64,000 nucleotides of DNA from CAVWSM01 sp963798505 (lineage in GTDB: Bacteria > Actinomycetota > Actinomycetes > Jiangellales > Jiangellaceae), in assembly GCA_963798505.1 (NCBI GenBank), contig CAWCTX010000016.1:124001-188000 (forward strand). The letters run 5' to 3'. The translations under genes and the position numbers were made by a program. Positions 28,809 to 37,471 of the stretch are shown here, one piece after another. Positions within the stretch are counted from its first letter, which is position 1. Each line of letters begins with the position of its first letter. A model generated the notes under the pieces. The model had not been told where the DNA came from. It saw nothing but the letters and a program-made list of their open reading frames with translations, and did not search any database.

Positions 28809-29153
28809 GTGCAGATGATGCCCGCCCCGCGGCCCTCGGCGGCGCTCCTCTTCAGCCAGGAGAGTCGCCCCTTGCACGACCCGCGCCCCTCGCTCGACAG
28901 CTACGAAGTTGTCTACGAGGACAGCGACGGGCTGCCCATGATCGCCTTCCTGCACGGGCAGTGGTACGACGTGTCCGCTCTGCGACCGGTACCCATCTCG
29001 GTGCGTGCCGCGGTGCGGCGAGACCCGGCGTGGGCGGGGGCCGTGGTCCAGACCATCTGCCTGTGGATGCGCAGCCACCCTGCGGAGGAGCGCTCGTTCG
29101 AACTTGCCACCGAGCTGGCGCTCGCCGTCGGGGAGCTGGCGCGTGGTCGCTGA
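28809..29153 (+). CDS. hypothetical protein
   Basis: A 114-residue soluble protein from GTG 28809 (an ATG at 28815 is an alternative). It has no recognised domain. The second half, DPAWAGAVVQTICLWMRSHPAEERSFELATELALAVGEL, is helical. It sits just before the low-molecular-weight tyrosine phosphatase gene; if the latter begins at GTG 29143 the two overlap by 11 bases. The third-position GC bias is typical of real genes here. The function is unknown. Confidence 0.55.
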   Translation: MQMMPAPRPSAALLFSQESRPLHDPRPSLDSYEVVYEDSDGLPMIAFLHGQWYDVSALRPVPISVRAAVRRDPAWAGAVVQTICLWMRSHPAEERSFELATELALAVGELARGR

Positions 29154-29181
29154 CGCAACCTTGGCCGCGGATACTGAGCTC

Positions 29182-29676
29182 GTGGGACCTGTGCGCATCT
29201 GCTTTGTCTGCCTCGGCAACATCTGCCGGTCACCGATGGCTGAGTCGGTGGTGCGCCAGCGCATGGAGGCGGGCGGCCTCGCCGAGCAGGTGGTCCTCGA
29301 GTCGGCGGGCACCGGCGTCTGGCACATCGGCGAGCCGGCGGACGCGCGAGCGCGCAAGACGTTGCTCTCGCACGGCTACGACGCGGAGGAGCACGTCGCC
29401 CGGCAGTTCACCGCGGAGTCGTTCCACGACTACGACCTCGTGCTCGTCCTCGACCGGGACAACTTCGCCGATCTCAACCGGCTTGCCCCCGACGAGGAGT
29501 CGGCGCGCAAGCTGCAGATGTTCCGGGCCTACGACGAGGCCGCCCTGGACGCGGGCCTGCTGGACGTGCCGGACCCCTACTACGGCGGTCTGTCGGGGTT
29601 CGAGGACGTGCTCGCCCTCATCGAGCGGGCCGCCGACGGGCTCGTCGGCACCCTGCAGCGCGAGCTGGCCGGGTGA
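29182..29676 (+). CDS. low-molecular-weight protein-tyrosine phosphatase
   Basis: A cytosolic LMW-PTP of 164 residues. The P-loop CLGNICRS (CX5R(S/T)) lies at the N-terminus, and the general-acid loop DVPDPYYGG near residue 130. GTG 29182 gives the usual short lead before VRICFVCLGN; GTG 29143 has a better GGGAG site upstream and would add 13 residues. Such enzymes dephosphorylate tyrosine kinases or exopolysaccharide regulators, but no partner kinase is in the window. Confidence 0.92.
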   Translation: MGPVRICFVCLGNICRSPMAESVVRQRMEAGGLAEQVVLESAGTGVWHIGEPADARARKTLLSHGYDAEEHVARQFTAESFHDYDLVLVLDRDNFADLNRLAPDEESARKLQMFRAYDEAALDAGLLDVPDPYYGGLSGFEDVLALIERAADGLVGTLQRELAG

Positions 29677-29685
29677 GGCTGGGCG

Positions 29686-29820
29686 AGTTGTCAGATTGGC
29701 AGAACGGCTGACCAGGGCAGACGAGCTCCGACGTTCTGACAAGTGGGGGTGCGCGCTCGGGACTTGTCAGATCGGCGGGACACAACATCCCTCTTCAGGG
29801 GGTCTGCCATTCTGACAAGT
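29686..29820. repeat. four copies of a 20-base motif in alternating orientation
   Basis: The motif close to ACTTGTCAGAATGGCAGACC occurs as plus at 29686-29705 (AGTTGTCAGATTGGCAGAAC), minus at 29725-29744, plus at 29762-29781 (ACTTGTCAGATCGGCGGGAC) and minus at 29802-29820. Neighbouring opposite copies form two hairpins with stems of at least 8-10 base pairs. The block fills the space between the convergent phosphatase and cyclopropane synthase genes. It may be a tandem terminator or a REP-like element. Confidence 0.8.
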
Positions 29821-29847
29821 CGGGGTGGTTGGGGTGGTGGCTGAGCC

Positions 29848-31104
29848 TCAGCCGACGCTGCGGGCGAGGGTCAGCTGCGACACGCTGATGTGCCGCGCCA
29901 GGAACCCGGCCTCGCAGTAGGCGAGGTAGAACTCCCACATCCTGATGAAGGTCCGGTCGAAGCCGAGCCGCAGCACTTCGTCCATCCGCGAGACGAACCG
30001 CTCCCGCCACAGATGCAACGTGCGCGCATAGTGCAGCCCGAACTCCCGCCGATGCACCACCCGCAACCCGTCGCGCCGCGCGGCGAGCACCGCGTCGATG
30101 GCCTCGACCGACGGCAGCTGGCCGCCGGGGAAGATGTATTTCGTGATCCAGCTGGTGCTGTCGCGCTGCGCAAGCATCTGCTGGTGCGGATAGGTGATGG
30201 CCTGGACGACGGCGCGTCCGCCCGGCGCGAGCCGGTCCTCGATGGCCTGGAAGTAGGCCGGCCAGTAGTCTTCGCCGACGGCCTCGATCATCTCGACGCT
30301 GATGACGGCGTCGTACTCGCCGGTCGCCTGGCGATAGTCCTGCAGCAGCACCTGAACCCGGTCGGACACCCCGGCGGCCGCGATGCGCTGCTCGGCCAGC
30401 TGCTGCTGCTCGACCGAAAGGGTGAGGGTGGTGACCGTCGCACCCCGATCTGCGGCGCGGATCGCCAGTGCGCCCCACCCGCTGCCGATCTCCAGCACCC
30501 GCGTGCCCGGCCCCACGGCGGCCGCGTCGAGCGCGGAGTCGATCTTGCGCAGCTGTGCGTCGCCGAGCGTGTCACCCGGCTCGAACAGCGCGGACGAGTA
30601 GGTCATCGTCTCGTCGAGGAAAAGCGCGAAGAGGTCGTTGGACAGGTCGTAGTGCCGGCTGACATTGGCACGTGCACCCTCGATGGTGTTGGCCGAATCG
30701 GCCGGCACGCGGCGCGCATACAGACCGCGCAGCCGTTGCACCTGCGCAAGCCGCGTCAGCCGCTCCGCCAGCCTGTGCAGCACACCGGCAAGGTCGTCGG
30801 CGTCCCAGGCACCCGCCATGTAGGACTCGCCGAAGCCGATGATCCCGTCGCGACCGACTCGGGCGAAGAACTCGTCCGGCCGCAGCAAGTGGAGCAACGG
30901 ACCGGTGCGGCCCCAGGTGAGCCCCCCGGGCAGCCGCACTCGGACGCCGAGGCGATCTGCTTGGGCTCGAAGGAACGTACGAACGATCCGGGCCCGCGCC
31001 CGCACGTCGGGAATGCCGACCAGATCGGGCCATCGACCAGGGTCGGGATGCGCGAGCTCAGGTGCGTAGGTGCGCGACAACGCGGACGACACGACGTCGG
31101 TCAC
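29848..31104 (-). CDS. cyclopropane-fatty-acyl-phospholipid synthase-like SAM methyltransferase
   Basis: 418 residues. The N-terminal domain (GLTWGRTGPLLHLLRPDEFF..GFGESYMAGAWD) and the signature HYDLSNDLFALFLDETMTYS precede the SAM site VLEIGSGWGALAIRA. Then come SVEMIEAVGEDYWPAYF and ITKYIFPGGQLPS. These enzymes transfer methylene from SAM to unsaturated acyl chains of membrane lipids. GTG 31104 is favoured, with GAGAGG eight bases upstream; GTG 31113 is also in frame. The long frame upstream of the start is not coding for this protein. Confidence 0.93.
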   Translation of the reverse strand: MTDVVSSALSRTYAPELAHPDPGRWPDLVGIPDVRARARIVRTFLRAQADRLGVRVRLPGGLTWGRTGPLLHLLRPDEFFARVGRDGIIGFGESYMAGAWDADDLAGVLHRLAERLTRLAQVQRLRGLYARRVPADSANTIEGARANVSRHYDLSNDLFALFLDETMTYSSALFEPGDTLGDAQLRKIDSALDAAAVGPGTRVLEIGSGWGALAIRAADRGATVTTLTLSVEQQQLAEQRIAAAGVSDRVQVLLQDYRQATGEYDAVISVEMIEAVGEDYWPAYFQAIEDRLAPGGRAVVQAITYPHQQMLAQRDSTSWITKYIFPGGQLPSVEAIDAVLAARRDGLRVVHRREFGLHYARTLHLWRERFVSRMDEVLRLGFDRTFIRMWEFYLAYCEAGFLARHISVSQLTLARSVG

Positions 31105-31222
31105 TGTGGTCACCTCTCGACGATGCCCAGTCGTGAGAGAAAATACGCGCCACTCGTGACAAGCGCTCGCGCCGGCCGAGGTCGCGGCGGTGATCGGGCA
31201 CCCGGCAGATAGGGTCTGCCGC

Positions 31223-32176
31223 GTGATCACGGCCGAACACCTCACCAAGCGCTTCGGCTCGAAGACCGCCGTGGACGACCTGTCCTTCGTCGTACGACCT
31301 GGAGTCGTGACCGGCTTTCTCGGGCCCAACGGCGCCGGGAAGTCCACGACGATGCGGCTGATGCTCGACCTCGATCGGGGCGGCGGCCGGGCGCTCCTCG
31401 ACGGGCGCCGCTTCGCCGACATCCGGCACCCGATGCGCGAGATCGGCACCGTGCTCGAGGCCAAGGCCTTCCATCCGACCCGCTCGGCGCGCAACCACCT
31501 GCGCATGCTCGCCGCGGCGAACGGCATCTCCAAGAAGCGCGTCGACGAGACGCTCGCCCTGGTGGGGCTCACCGAGGTCTCCCGCAAGAAGCCCCGCGGC
31601 TTCTCCCTCGGCATGGCGCAGCGGCTCGGCCTCGCCGCCGCTCTGCTCGGGGACCCGAAGATGCTCATCCTCGACGAGCCGGCCAACGGCCTCGATCCCC
31701 ACGGCATCCAGTGGCTGCGCGACCTGCTCAAGCTGTTGGCGTCCCAGGGGCGCACGGTGTTCGTCTCCAGCCACCTGCTCGCCGAGATGTCGCTCATGGC
31801 CGATGACCTCGTCGTCATCGGCCGCGGCCGGCTGATCGCCGCCGGCACCGTCGACTCGTTCGTCCGCGACTTCACGCGCACGTCGGTCCTTGTCCGCAGC
31901 CCGCAGATCGATGCCCTCGTACGCGCCGTCGTGGCGACCGCCCCGACAGTGCAGCTCACCCGTAACCCCGACGGCACCGTGCTCTTCGACGGCGTCGAGA
32001 CCGCGGCGGTCGGTGAGGTGGCCGCGCAGGGCGGTCTGACGCTGCACGAGCTGACGACACGGACGGCGTCACTGGAAGAGGCGTTCCTGCAGGCAACCGG
32101 AGCGTCCGAGGAGTTCGTGGGCGGCGAGCTGCCGCCAATGAGTCCTGCCACCGCGACGCCGGGAGGCCAGGCATGA
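31223..32176 (+). CDS. ABC transporter ATP-binding protein (ABC-2 exporter type)
   Basis: A 317-residue nucleotide-binding subunit: Walker A GPNGAGKST, signature FSLGMAQRLG (a variant of LSGGQ), Walker B MLILDEPANGLDPHG and switch His in SSHLLAEM. The C-terminal ~90 residues form the extension typical of DRA/CcmA-like exporters. It starts at GTG 31223 (VITAEHLTKRFG). Its stop overlaps the permease start by ATGA, making a two-gene exporter. It is divergent from the cyclopropane synthase. The substrate is unknown (drug, lipid or peptide). Confidence 0.92.
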   Translation: MITAEHLTKRFGSKTAVDDLSFVVRPGVVTGFLGPNGAGKSTTMRLMLDLDRGGGRALLDGRRFADIRHPMREIGTVLEAKAFHPTRSARNHLRMLAAANGISKKRVDETLALVGLTEVSRKKPRGFSLGMAQRLGLAAALLGDPKMLILDEPANGLDPHGIQWLRDLLKLLASQGRTVFVSSHLLAEMSLMADDLVVIGRGRLIAAGTVDSFVRDFTRTSVLVRSPQIDALVRAVVATAPTVQLTRNPDGTVLFDGVETAAVGEVAAQGGLTLHELTTRTASLEEAFLQATGASEEFVGGELPPMSPATATPGGQA

Positions 32177-32964
32177 CCGATGCGCTGCGCTTCGAGTCCG
32201 TGCGCGTGCGCACGATCCGCTCGACCTACTGGCTTGCGCTCATGGCGCTGCTGCTGTGTGGGCTGGTCGCGATGGCCGTTGGTCTCGGCACGCGTGATGA
32301 CCCGCTGACCTGGCAAGACGCAGCGACCCTGCTCACCGGCGGCAGCACCGGGATGCCCTTCTCGTTGGCCGGCGTCTTCGCGTCGCTGATCGGCATCTTC
32401 GCGACCGGCCACGAATACCGGCACGGCACGATCCTGCCCACGCTCACCGCGGTGCCGCAGCGCACGCCGCTGCTCGCGGCCAAGGTGCTTGTCGTCGCGG
32501 CCGTCTCCGCGCTGATCGCGCTGGCGAGCATCGCCGTGTGCTGGGTTGTCGGCACGGTGTCCCGCGGTGAGCCTGTCGCGCTCGACGGCGGCGAGACGCC
32601 CGAGGTGCTTGCCGGCTACGTCGTCCTGGTGACGTTGTACGGCATCCTCGGCGCCGCGCTCGGCCAGCTCACCCGGGCGATCCCGGGCGCCATCGTCATC
32701 ATCCTTGTCACGCCCCTGCTCATCGAGCCGCTGATCGTGCTGCTGTCGACGATCGACGCGCTCAGCTGGATGCGCGACGCGCTTCCCTACTTGCCGTTCA
32801 CGGCGGGCCAGCGGCTGGTGTCGACCGAGACGCAGGTGATCATCGACGACGGGACGGCCCTCTATGACCCCCTGTCGCGCTGGGAGGGCGGCGCCATCTT
32901 TGCCGGCTTCATCGCCGTCGTGCTGGTCGTCGCGTGGGCGCTGTTCAAGAAGCGGGACGCCTGA
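32173..32964 (+). CDS. ABC-2 type transporter permease
   Basis: 263 residues, with about six hydrophobic segments (e.g. YWLALMALLLCGLVAMAVGL, VFASLIGIFATGHEYRHGTI, ILGAALGQLTRAIPGAIVII). The EYRHGTILPTLTAVPQR loop is typical of ABC-2 permeases paired with one ATPase. It ends VAWALFKKRDA. It forms the membrane part of the exporter with the preceding gene, with which it overlaps by four bases. Confidence 0.88.
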   Translation: MTDALRFESVRVRTIRSTYWLALMALLLCGLVAMAVGLGTRDDPLTWQDAATLLTGGSTGMPFSLAGVFASLIGIFATGHEYRHGTILPTLTAVPQRTPLLAAKVLVVAAVSALIALASIAVCWVVGTVSRGEPVALDGGETPEVLAGYVVLVTLYGILGAALGQLTRAIPGAIVIILVTPLLIEPLIVLLSTIDALSWMRDALPYLPFTAGQRLVSTETQVIIDDGTALYDPLSRWEGGAIFAGFIAVVLVVAWALFKKRDA

Positions 32965-32971
32965 CCGCCCG

Positions 32972-33610
32972 TCAGATCCGTACGGGCCCGTCCGCTGTAC
33001 TGAACGTCACTGCCACCAGCCCGGGCGAGCCATCCGGCGCGCACCACTTCACCTCGACGTCGTCGAGGGGGTGGGACTCAGGCTCACCGAGCCACTCGGC
33101 CACCCGGGACGGGCTGCCAGCGATCTCCAACGACGACAGGTCAACGTCGCCGCTCGCCGCTCTCGAGGGGTGCTCAGCCGCGTCGGTCTCCCATTGCACG
33201 AAGAACGGCAGCTGCGGGTCGGCCATGGTGCCCTTCACCCCGAGCTGCCGCCAGCGCAGGTCGAACCCGTCGGGCCGCGTACGGTGCCCGGACACGGCCG
33301 TGCGTCCGAGCCGCGCCTCGAAGGGGGCGAGGTTGGTCACTGCGACCACCCAGCCGAGCCAACCACCACCGCCCGCGGTGCGGGCCTTGACGGCCTGGCC
33401 GAACGGCTCCTTGTCGCTGGCGGGATGATCGAGGGCCGCGACGACCTCGAGGTAGTGCCCGCTTGCGAGCGGCAGGATCCGGTTGCGGGTGCCAAACCGC
33501 GGGTGCACTCCCCCGTCCTCGAGTGCCACCCCCAGGCGCTCGCCCAGCCGAGCTGTGGTCTGGTCGAGGCCCTCGGGGCCAGCGGCGTACACAACGTGGT
33601 CGAGGCGCAT
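32972..33610 (-). CDS. glyoxalase-like (VOC_3) domain protein
   Basis: 212 residues starting MRLDHVVYAAGPEGLDQTTA, a typical opening of the Glyoxalase_3/VOC-like family (PF13468 type). It continues with HPRFGTRNRILPL and YLEVVAALDHPASDKEPFG. The C-terminal half (HPLDDVEVKWCAPDGSPGLV) is beta-rich. Function is unknown; the family includes metal-binding proteins of unassigned chemistry. It converges on the ABC permease with a 7-base gap. Confidence 0.8.
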   Translation of the reverse strand: MRLDHVVYAAGPEGLDQTTARLGERLGVALEDGGVHPRFGTRNRILPLASGHYLEVVAALDHPASDKEPFGQAVKARTAGGGGWLGWVVAVTNLAPFEARLGRTAVSGHRTRPDGFDLRWRQLGVKGTMADPQLPFFVQWETDAAEHPSRAASGDVDLSSLEIAGSPSRVAEWLGEPESHPLDDVEVKWCAPDGSPGLVAVTFSTADGPVRI

Positions 33611-33738
33611 GCCCCATGGTTGCGCACGCGCGTCAAGGGGTCGGTGGCAGGGATGGCATTGCGCGTCGGAACTGTCTGGACGGGTGTGCCGCTGCGGGAG
33701 GAAAATGACAACGTCCCTGCTACACGACGAGGCGAACG

Positions 33739-34089
33739 ATGTTGTGGCTCGTGCTCGGCACGCTGGTGGCGGCGAGTCTGCTCGCGGCTCTGACCGCCTG
33801 GCGAAGGCCGCGCCCGGAGCCCGTTGAGCAGGAGCCGCCCAGCGACGTCGACACCTTCCTCGCGCAGCTGCGTCGCGTGCAGGAGTGGCGGTCGCACGAG
33901 CAGGCGCCAGTGCACTTCGCGGTCGCCGCACGGCGTCGCATGTACGCGCTGGCCTACGACCAAGCGCTGGCCGGCTGCGCCGCGGCTCTCGGCATCGACG
34001 GGCCGGCGCTGCCGCTCACCAAGCCGCTGCCGGCGTCCGAGGAGCTTCACCTGGAGATCGAGCTCGCGGCGCGTGGCTTGCGCTGGTGA
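33739..34089 (+). CDS. hypothetical protein with one N-terminal membrane helix
   Basis: 116 residues from ATG 33739, with GAGGCGA just upstream. An N-terminal helix MLWLVLGTLVAASLLAALTAW anchors a short soluble domain (VDTFLAQLRRVQEWRSHEQA..RRRMYALAYDQALAGCAAALGI). No family is recognised. It lies between the VOC_3 gene (divergent) and the convergent aldo/keto reductase. Confidence 0.55.
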   Translation: MLWLVLGTLVAASLLAALTAWRRPRPEPVEQEPPSDVDTFLAQLRRVQEWRSHEQAPVHFAVAARRRMYALAYDQALAGCAAALGIDGPALPLTKPLPASEELHLEIELAARGLRW

Positions 34090-34107
34090 CGGTCGCCGTT
34101 GCGTCAG

Positions 34108-35103
34108 TCAGTCGCGCTCGACCGCCGACGTCAGGTCGATCTGCGGGTGCCGGACACCGACCGCCATGTCGGCCAGCCCGTCGAGCCGGGCGAGCGCGTC
34201 GTCAGGCAGCCGCACATCCAAGGCCGCGACGTTCTGCTCCAGCCACTTGACGCGCTTGGTACCCGGGATGGGCACGACAGGCAGGCCCCAGACGGCTGAC
34301 CGCTGGTGCACCCAGGCCAACGCAACATGCGCAGCCGGCACCCCCATCGCCTCGGCTACCGACTCGACCTCGGCCACGATGGCCAGGTTGCGGTCGATGT
34401 TGCCGTCCTTCAGCCGCGGCTGCGCACGCCGGAAGTCGTCATCGGCGAGGACGTCCAAGGTCTTCACCGCACCAGTCAGGAACCCTCGCCCGAGCGGCGA
34501 GTACGGCACGAACCCCACGCCCAGCTCCACGCAAGCGGGAACGACCGCCTGCTCGACGTCGCGGCTCCACAGCGACCACTCCGACTGCAGCGCCGCAATC
34601 GGGTGCACCGCCACGGCCCGGCGCAGCTCGCTCTCCGTCGCCTCGGACAGCCCGAGATGCCGTACCTTGCCGGCCGTCACCAGCTCGGCCATCGCCCCGA
34701 CCGTCTCCTCGAGCGGCACGGACACGTCGCGTCGGTGCATGTAGTAGAGGTCGATGACGTCGACTCCGAGCCGCGAGAGGCTCGCGTCGCAGGCCTCCCG
34801 CACGTAGGCCGCATCGCCGCGCACGGCGCTCGCGACAAGCTCCTGGCGCTGCGCAACGATGCCGAACTTCGTGGCGATCTGCACCTCGTCGCGCCGCTCG
34901 GCCAGCACCCGGCCGAGCAGCTGTTCGTTGTCGCCGGCCCCGTAGAAGTCCGCCGTGTCCCAGAAGGTCACGCCCAGATCGAGCGCCCTGTGCAAGGTCG
35001 TGAGCGACTCCGTGTCGTCGTGCGGGCCGTACGCATGGCTCATGCCCATCGCGCCGAGCCCCTGCGCCGACACGACAAGTCCTGTTCCGCCAAGTGCCAC
35101 CAT
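34108..35103 (-). CDS. aldo/keto reductase
   Basis: A 331-residue NADPH-dependent TIM-barrel reductase. The catalytic Asp/Tyr are in WDTADFYGAG (~50), Lys in IATKFG (~80) and His in LYYMHRRD (~120). NADPH-site elements include VPIPGTKRVKWLEQN near 280. ATG 35103 is chosen because GGAGG lies eight bases upstream; the in-frame ATGs further up are too close to that site. It is similar to YajO/AKR13-type enzymes. The substrate is unknown. Divergent from the ligase gene. Confidence 0.93.
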   Translation of the reverse strand: MVALGGTGLVVSAQGLGAMGMSHAYGPHDDTESLTTLHRALDLGVTFWDTADFYGAGDNEQLLGRVLAERRDEVQIATKFGIVAQRQELVASAVRGDAAYVREACDASLSRLGVDVIDLYYMHRRDVSVPLEETVGAMAELVTAGKVRHLGLSEATESELRRAVAVHPIAALQSEWSLWSRDVEQAVVPACVELGVGFVPYSPLGRGFLTGAVKTLDVLADDDFRRAQPRLKDGNIDRNLAIVAEVESVAEAMGVPAAHVALAWVHQRSAVWGLPVVPIPGTKRVKWLEQNVAALDVRLPDDALARLDGLADMAVGVRHPQIDLTSAVERD

Positions 35104-35163
35104 GTCCATGTCCTCCATCCAACCCCAGATGCGCGAGCCTGCGCCGCCGGGTAGGACGTACCC

Positions 35164-36531
35164 ATGCCTACCCGGCGTGCCAAGGAGCCGATCTTCGTCA
35201 TCCAGGAGCACCACGCACGCCGGCTGCACTGGGACTTCCGGCTGGAGCGCCACGGCGTACTCGTGTCGTGGGCGGTTCCGAAGGGACTGCCCACCGATCC
35301 CAAGCGCAATCACCTCGCGGTGCAGACCGAGGACCATGACATGGAGTTCGCGACGTTCGCCGGGCAGATCCCGGCCGGCGACTACGGCGGCGGCGTGGTG
35401 GCGATCTGGGACCACGGCACGTACGAGCTGGAAGAGTGGACGGACGACGAGGTCAAGATCGTGCTGCACGGGCGGCGATCGCACGGACGGTACGTGCTCA
35501 TCCACACCGATGACCGAAACTGGCTGATGCACCTGATGTCCGATCATGCGGAGGAGCCGGTGCCCGTCCCGCGACTCATCAAGCCGATGCTCGCTGTCGC
35601 CGGCGAGCTGCCCAAGGCGGAAGACGACGACCGCTACACCTACGAGATGAAGTGGGACGGCATCCGCGCCGTGACCTACGTGGAGCATGCCGCCGTGCGC
35701 GTGCTCACCCGCAACGACCGCGATGTCACCAACAGCTGGCCGGAGCTGCTCGACACGGCCCGCGCGGTCGCCGGACACGACGTGGTGCTCGATGGCGAGG
35801 TGGTGGCGTTCGAGGACGGTCGCCCGAGTTTCGGGTTGCTGCAGCAGCGGATGCATGTCACCAACGCCGCCCAGGTCAAACGCCTCATGGGTGAGGTTCC
35901 TGTGTCCTACCTCGTGTTCGACGTGCTCTGGCTCGACGGCGAGAGCCTGCTCAAGCACACCTACGACCAGCGGCGCGCGATCCTCGACTCGCTGGGCGTC
36001 GACCGCCCCGCGGTGGTCGTGCCGCCGGTCTTCGTCGGCAGTGGTGGCGACGCCTTGCGCGCGAGCAAAGACTCCGGGCTGGAGGGCGTGCTGGCCAAGC
36101 GCCGCGACTCGTTGTACGAGCCCGGCCGCCGCGCGCGATCGTGGCTCAAGGTCAAGAACTTCCGTACCCAGGAAGTGGTCGTCGGCGGCTGGCGTCCCGG
36201 CGCGGGGCGGCGTGAGGGTCGCATCGGCTCGCTGTTGGTGGGCCTCCCCGACGCGGATGGCCGGTTGGTCTATGCCGGGCACGTCGGCACGGGCTTCACG
36301 GAGTCGGTGCTCGCTGACCTGGGTGCGCGGTTGCGGCGGCTGGCCCGGCAGACCAGTCCCTTCTCCGAGCCGCTGCCGCGGATGGATGCCCGCGACGCGC
36401 ACTGGGTGACGCCCAACTTGGTCGGCGAGGTGGTGTTCGGCGAGTGGACGCGTGACGGACGGCTGCGGCAACCGTCGTGGCGCGGGCTGCGTCCGGACAA
36501 GTCGCCCGCGGAGGTCGTACGAGAGTCGTGA
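35164..36531 (+). CDS. ligD: LigD-like ATP-dependent DNA ligase with 3'-phosphoesterase domain
   Basis: 455 residues with two LigD modules and no polymerase module. The N-terminal 3'-phosphoesterase domain (1-~125) has the metal/phosphate residues His16, His22 and Asp24 in EHHARRLHWDFRLE. The ligase domain has the adenylated Lys163 in EMKWDGIRA, then VLDGEVVAF, EGVLAKR and WLKVKNF, followed by an OB fold (VVVGGWRPGAGRREGRIGSLL). Such proteins seal breaks in non-homologous end joining. No Ku gene is in the window. Confidence 0.93.
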   Translation: MPTRRAKEPIFVIQEHHARRLHWDFRLERHGVLVSWAVPKGLPTDPKRNHLAVQTEDHDMEFATFAGQIPAGDYGGGVVAIWDHGTYELEEWTDDEVKIVLHGRRSHGRYVLIHTDDRNWLMHLMSDHAEEPVPVPRLIKPMLAVAGELPKAEDDDRYTYEMKWDGIRAVTYVEHAAVRVLTRNDRDVTNSWPELLDTARAVAGHDVVLDGEVVAFEDGRPSFGLLQQRMHVTNAAQVKRLMGEVPVSYLVFDVLWLDGESLLKHTYDQRRAILDSLGVDRPAVVVPPVFVGSGGDALRASKDSGLEGVLAKRRDSLYEPGRRARSWLKVKNFRTQEVVVGGWRPGAGRREGRIGSLLVGLPDADGRLVYAGHVGTGFTESVLADLGARLRRLARQTSPFSEPLPRMDARDAHWVTPNLVGEVVFGEWTRDGRLRQPSWRGLRPDKSPAEVVRES

Positions 36532-36543
36532 GACGCTCACGGC

Positions 36544-36906
36544 GTGAGCCTGTTCGACATCGAGTCGGCGAGAGCCGAGCTCGCAACGCTGCGGCCGGTG
36601 CTGGACGAGATCGTCGCGCTGCGCGCGGACGCGGCCGAGATCGCGGCATCGCTTCAGCCAGGGGGCATGTCGTCACCGCTCGGCGGACTGCCCGAGCTCA
36701 AGGCCGCGCAGGCCCGGCTGGACGAGCTCATGTCGACCGTGCAGGGAACGGGTGCTGAGCTCAAGGGGTTCGCACCTTTGCTTGTCGACTTCCCGGCCGA
36801 GCTCGACGGCGTGCCCGTCCTGCTGTGTTGGCTGGAGGGCGACACCGAGCTGGAGTGGTACCACCGGGCCGACCTCGGGTTCGCCGGACGTCGGCGACTG
36901 CCCTGA
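36544..36906 (+). CDS. DUF2203 family protein
   Basis: 120 residues from GTG 36544, 12 bases after the ligase stop and probably co-transcribed with it. The N-terminal half is a helical coiled-coil-like stretch (ARAELATLRPVLDEIVALRA). The C-terminal part GFAPLLVDFPAELDGVPVLL is the characteristic DUF2203 core, followed by CWLEGDTELEWYHR. Function is unknown. Confidence 0.82.
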   Translation: MSLFDIESARAELATLRPVLDEIVALRADAAEIAASLQPGGMSSPLGGLPELKAAQARLDELMSTVQGTGAELKGFAPLLVDFPAELDGVPVLLCWLEGDTELEWYHRADLGFAGRRRLP

Positions 36907-36932
36907 CCGAGGCACCGCTAGCGTTGCCGTCC

Positions 36933-37445
36933 ATGACTGTCACGCGCATCGAGCCACCGCATCAAGCCGACGAACGGACGACTCTGACCGCGTTCCTCGA
37001 CTGGCAGCGCGACACGCTGATGTGGAAGTGCGAGGGGCTCACGGATGCGCAGCTGCGCGAGCGGGCGGTGCCGCCTTCGTCACTGTCGCTGCTCGGGCTG
37101 GTGCGCCACCTCACCGAGGTCGAACGCGGGTGGTTTCGGGTCACGCTGATGGGTGAGGACGCTCCGCCGATCTATTACACCGATGCCGACCCGAATGGCG
37201 ACTTCGACAACGTCGACTCGGCGCCGGTCGACGAGGTCTTCGCGGTGTGGCGTGCGGATGTCGAGGTCGCCCGCAAGATCGTGGCCGACGCCGAGTCGCT
37301 CGACACCGTCGCCGTCAACAGCCGGCGGGAGCCACCGGCGGTGAACCTGCGCTGGATCCTCGGGCACATGATCGAGGAGTACGCGCGGCACAACGGGCAC
37401 GCCGACCTGCTGCGCGAGCGAATTGACGGGAGCACGGGCGAGTAG
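36933..37445 (+). CDS. DinB-like (DUF664) protein
   Basis: A 170-residue helical protein of the DinB/YfiT metal-binding superfamily, DUF664 branch. It shows AFLDWQRDTLMWKCEGLTD, VRHLTEVERGWFR (first His) and GHMIEEYARHNGHADLLRE (later His pair), the arrangement used for metal binding. Members are linked to thiol transferases such as mycothiol-dependent enzymes. ATG 36933 starts the conserved part. Confidence 0.85.
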   Translation: MTVTRIEPPHQADERTTLTAFLDWQRDTLMWKCEGLTDAQLRERAVPPSSLSLLGLVRHLTEVERGWFRVTLMGEDAPPIYYTDADPNGDFDNVDSAPVDEVFAVWRADVEVARKIVADAESLDTVAVNSRREPPAVNLRWILGHMIEEYARHNGHADLLRERIDGSTGE

Positions 37446-37471
37446 CCCTGGCGGGGCGTCGCGCTCGCTGT

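Noticed and set aside
29848..31104. Possible mycolic-acid cyclopropane synthase
   Set aside because: The sequence fits the general Cfa family, and no mycolate genes are near; a mycolate-specific call is not justified.
31105..32424. Upstream extension of the cyclopropane synthase frame
   Set aside because: It is antisense to the ABC ATPase gene; the synthase begins at 31104 with a good ribosome binding site.
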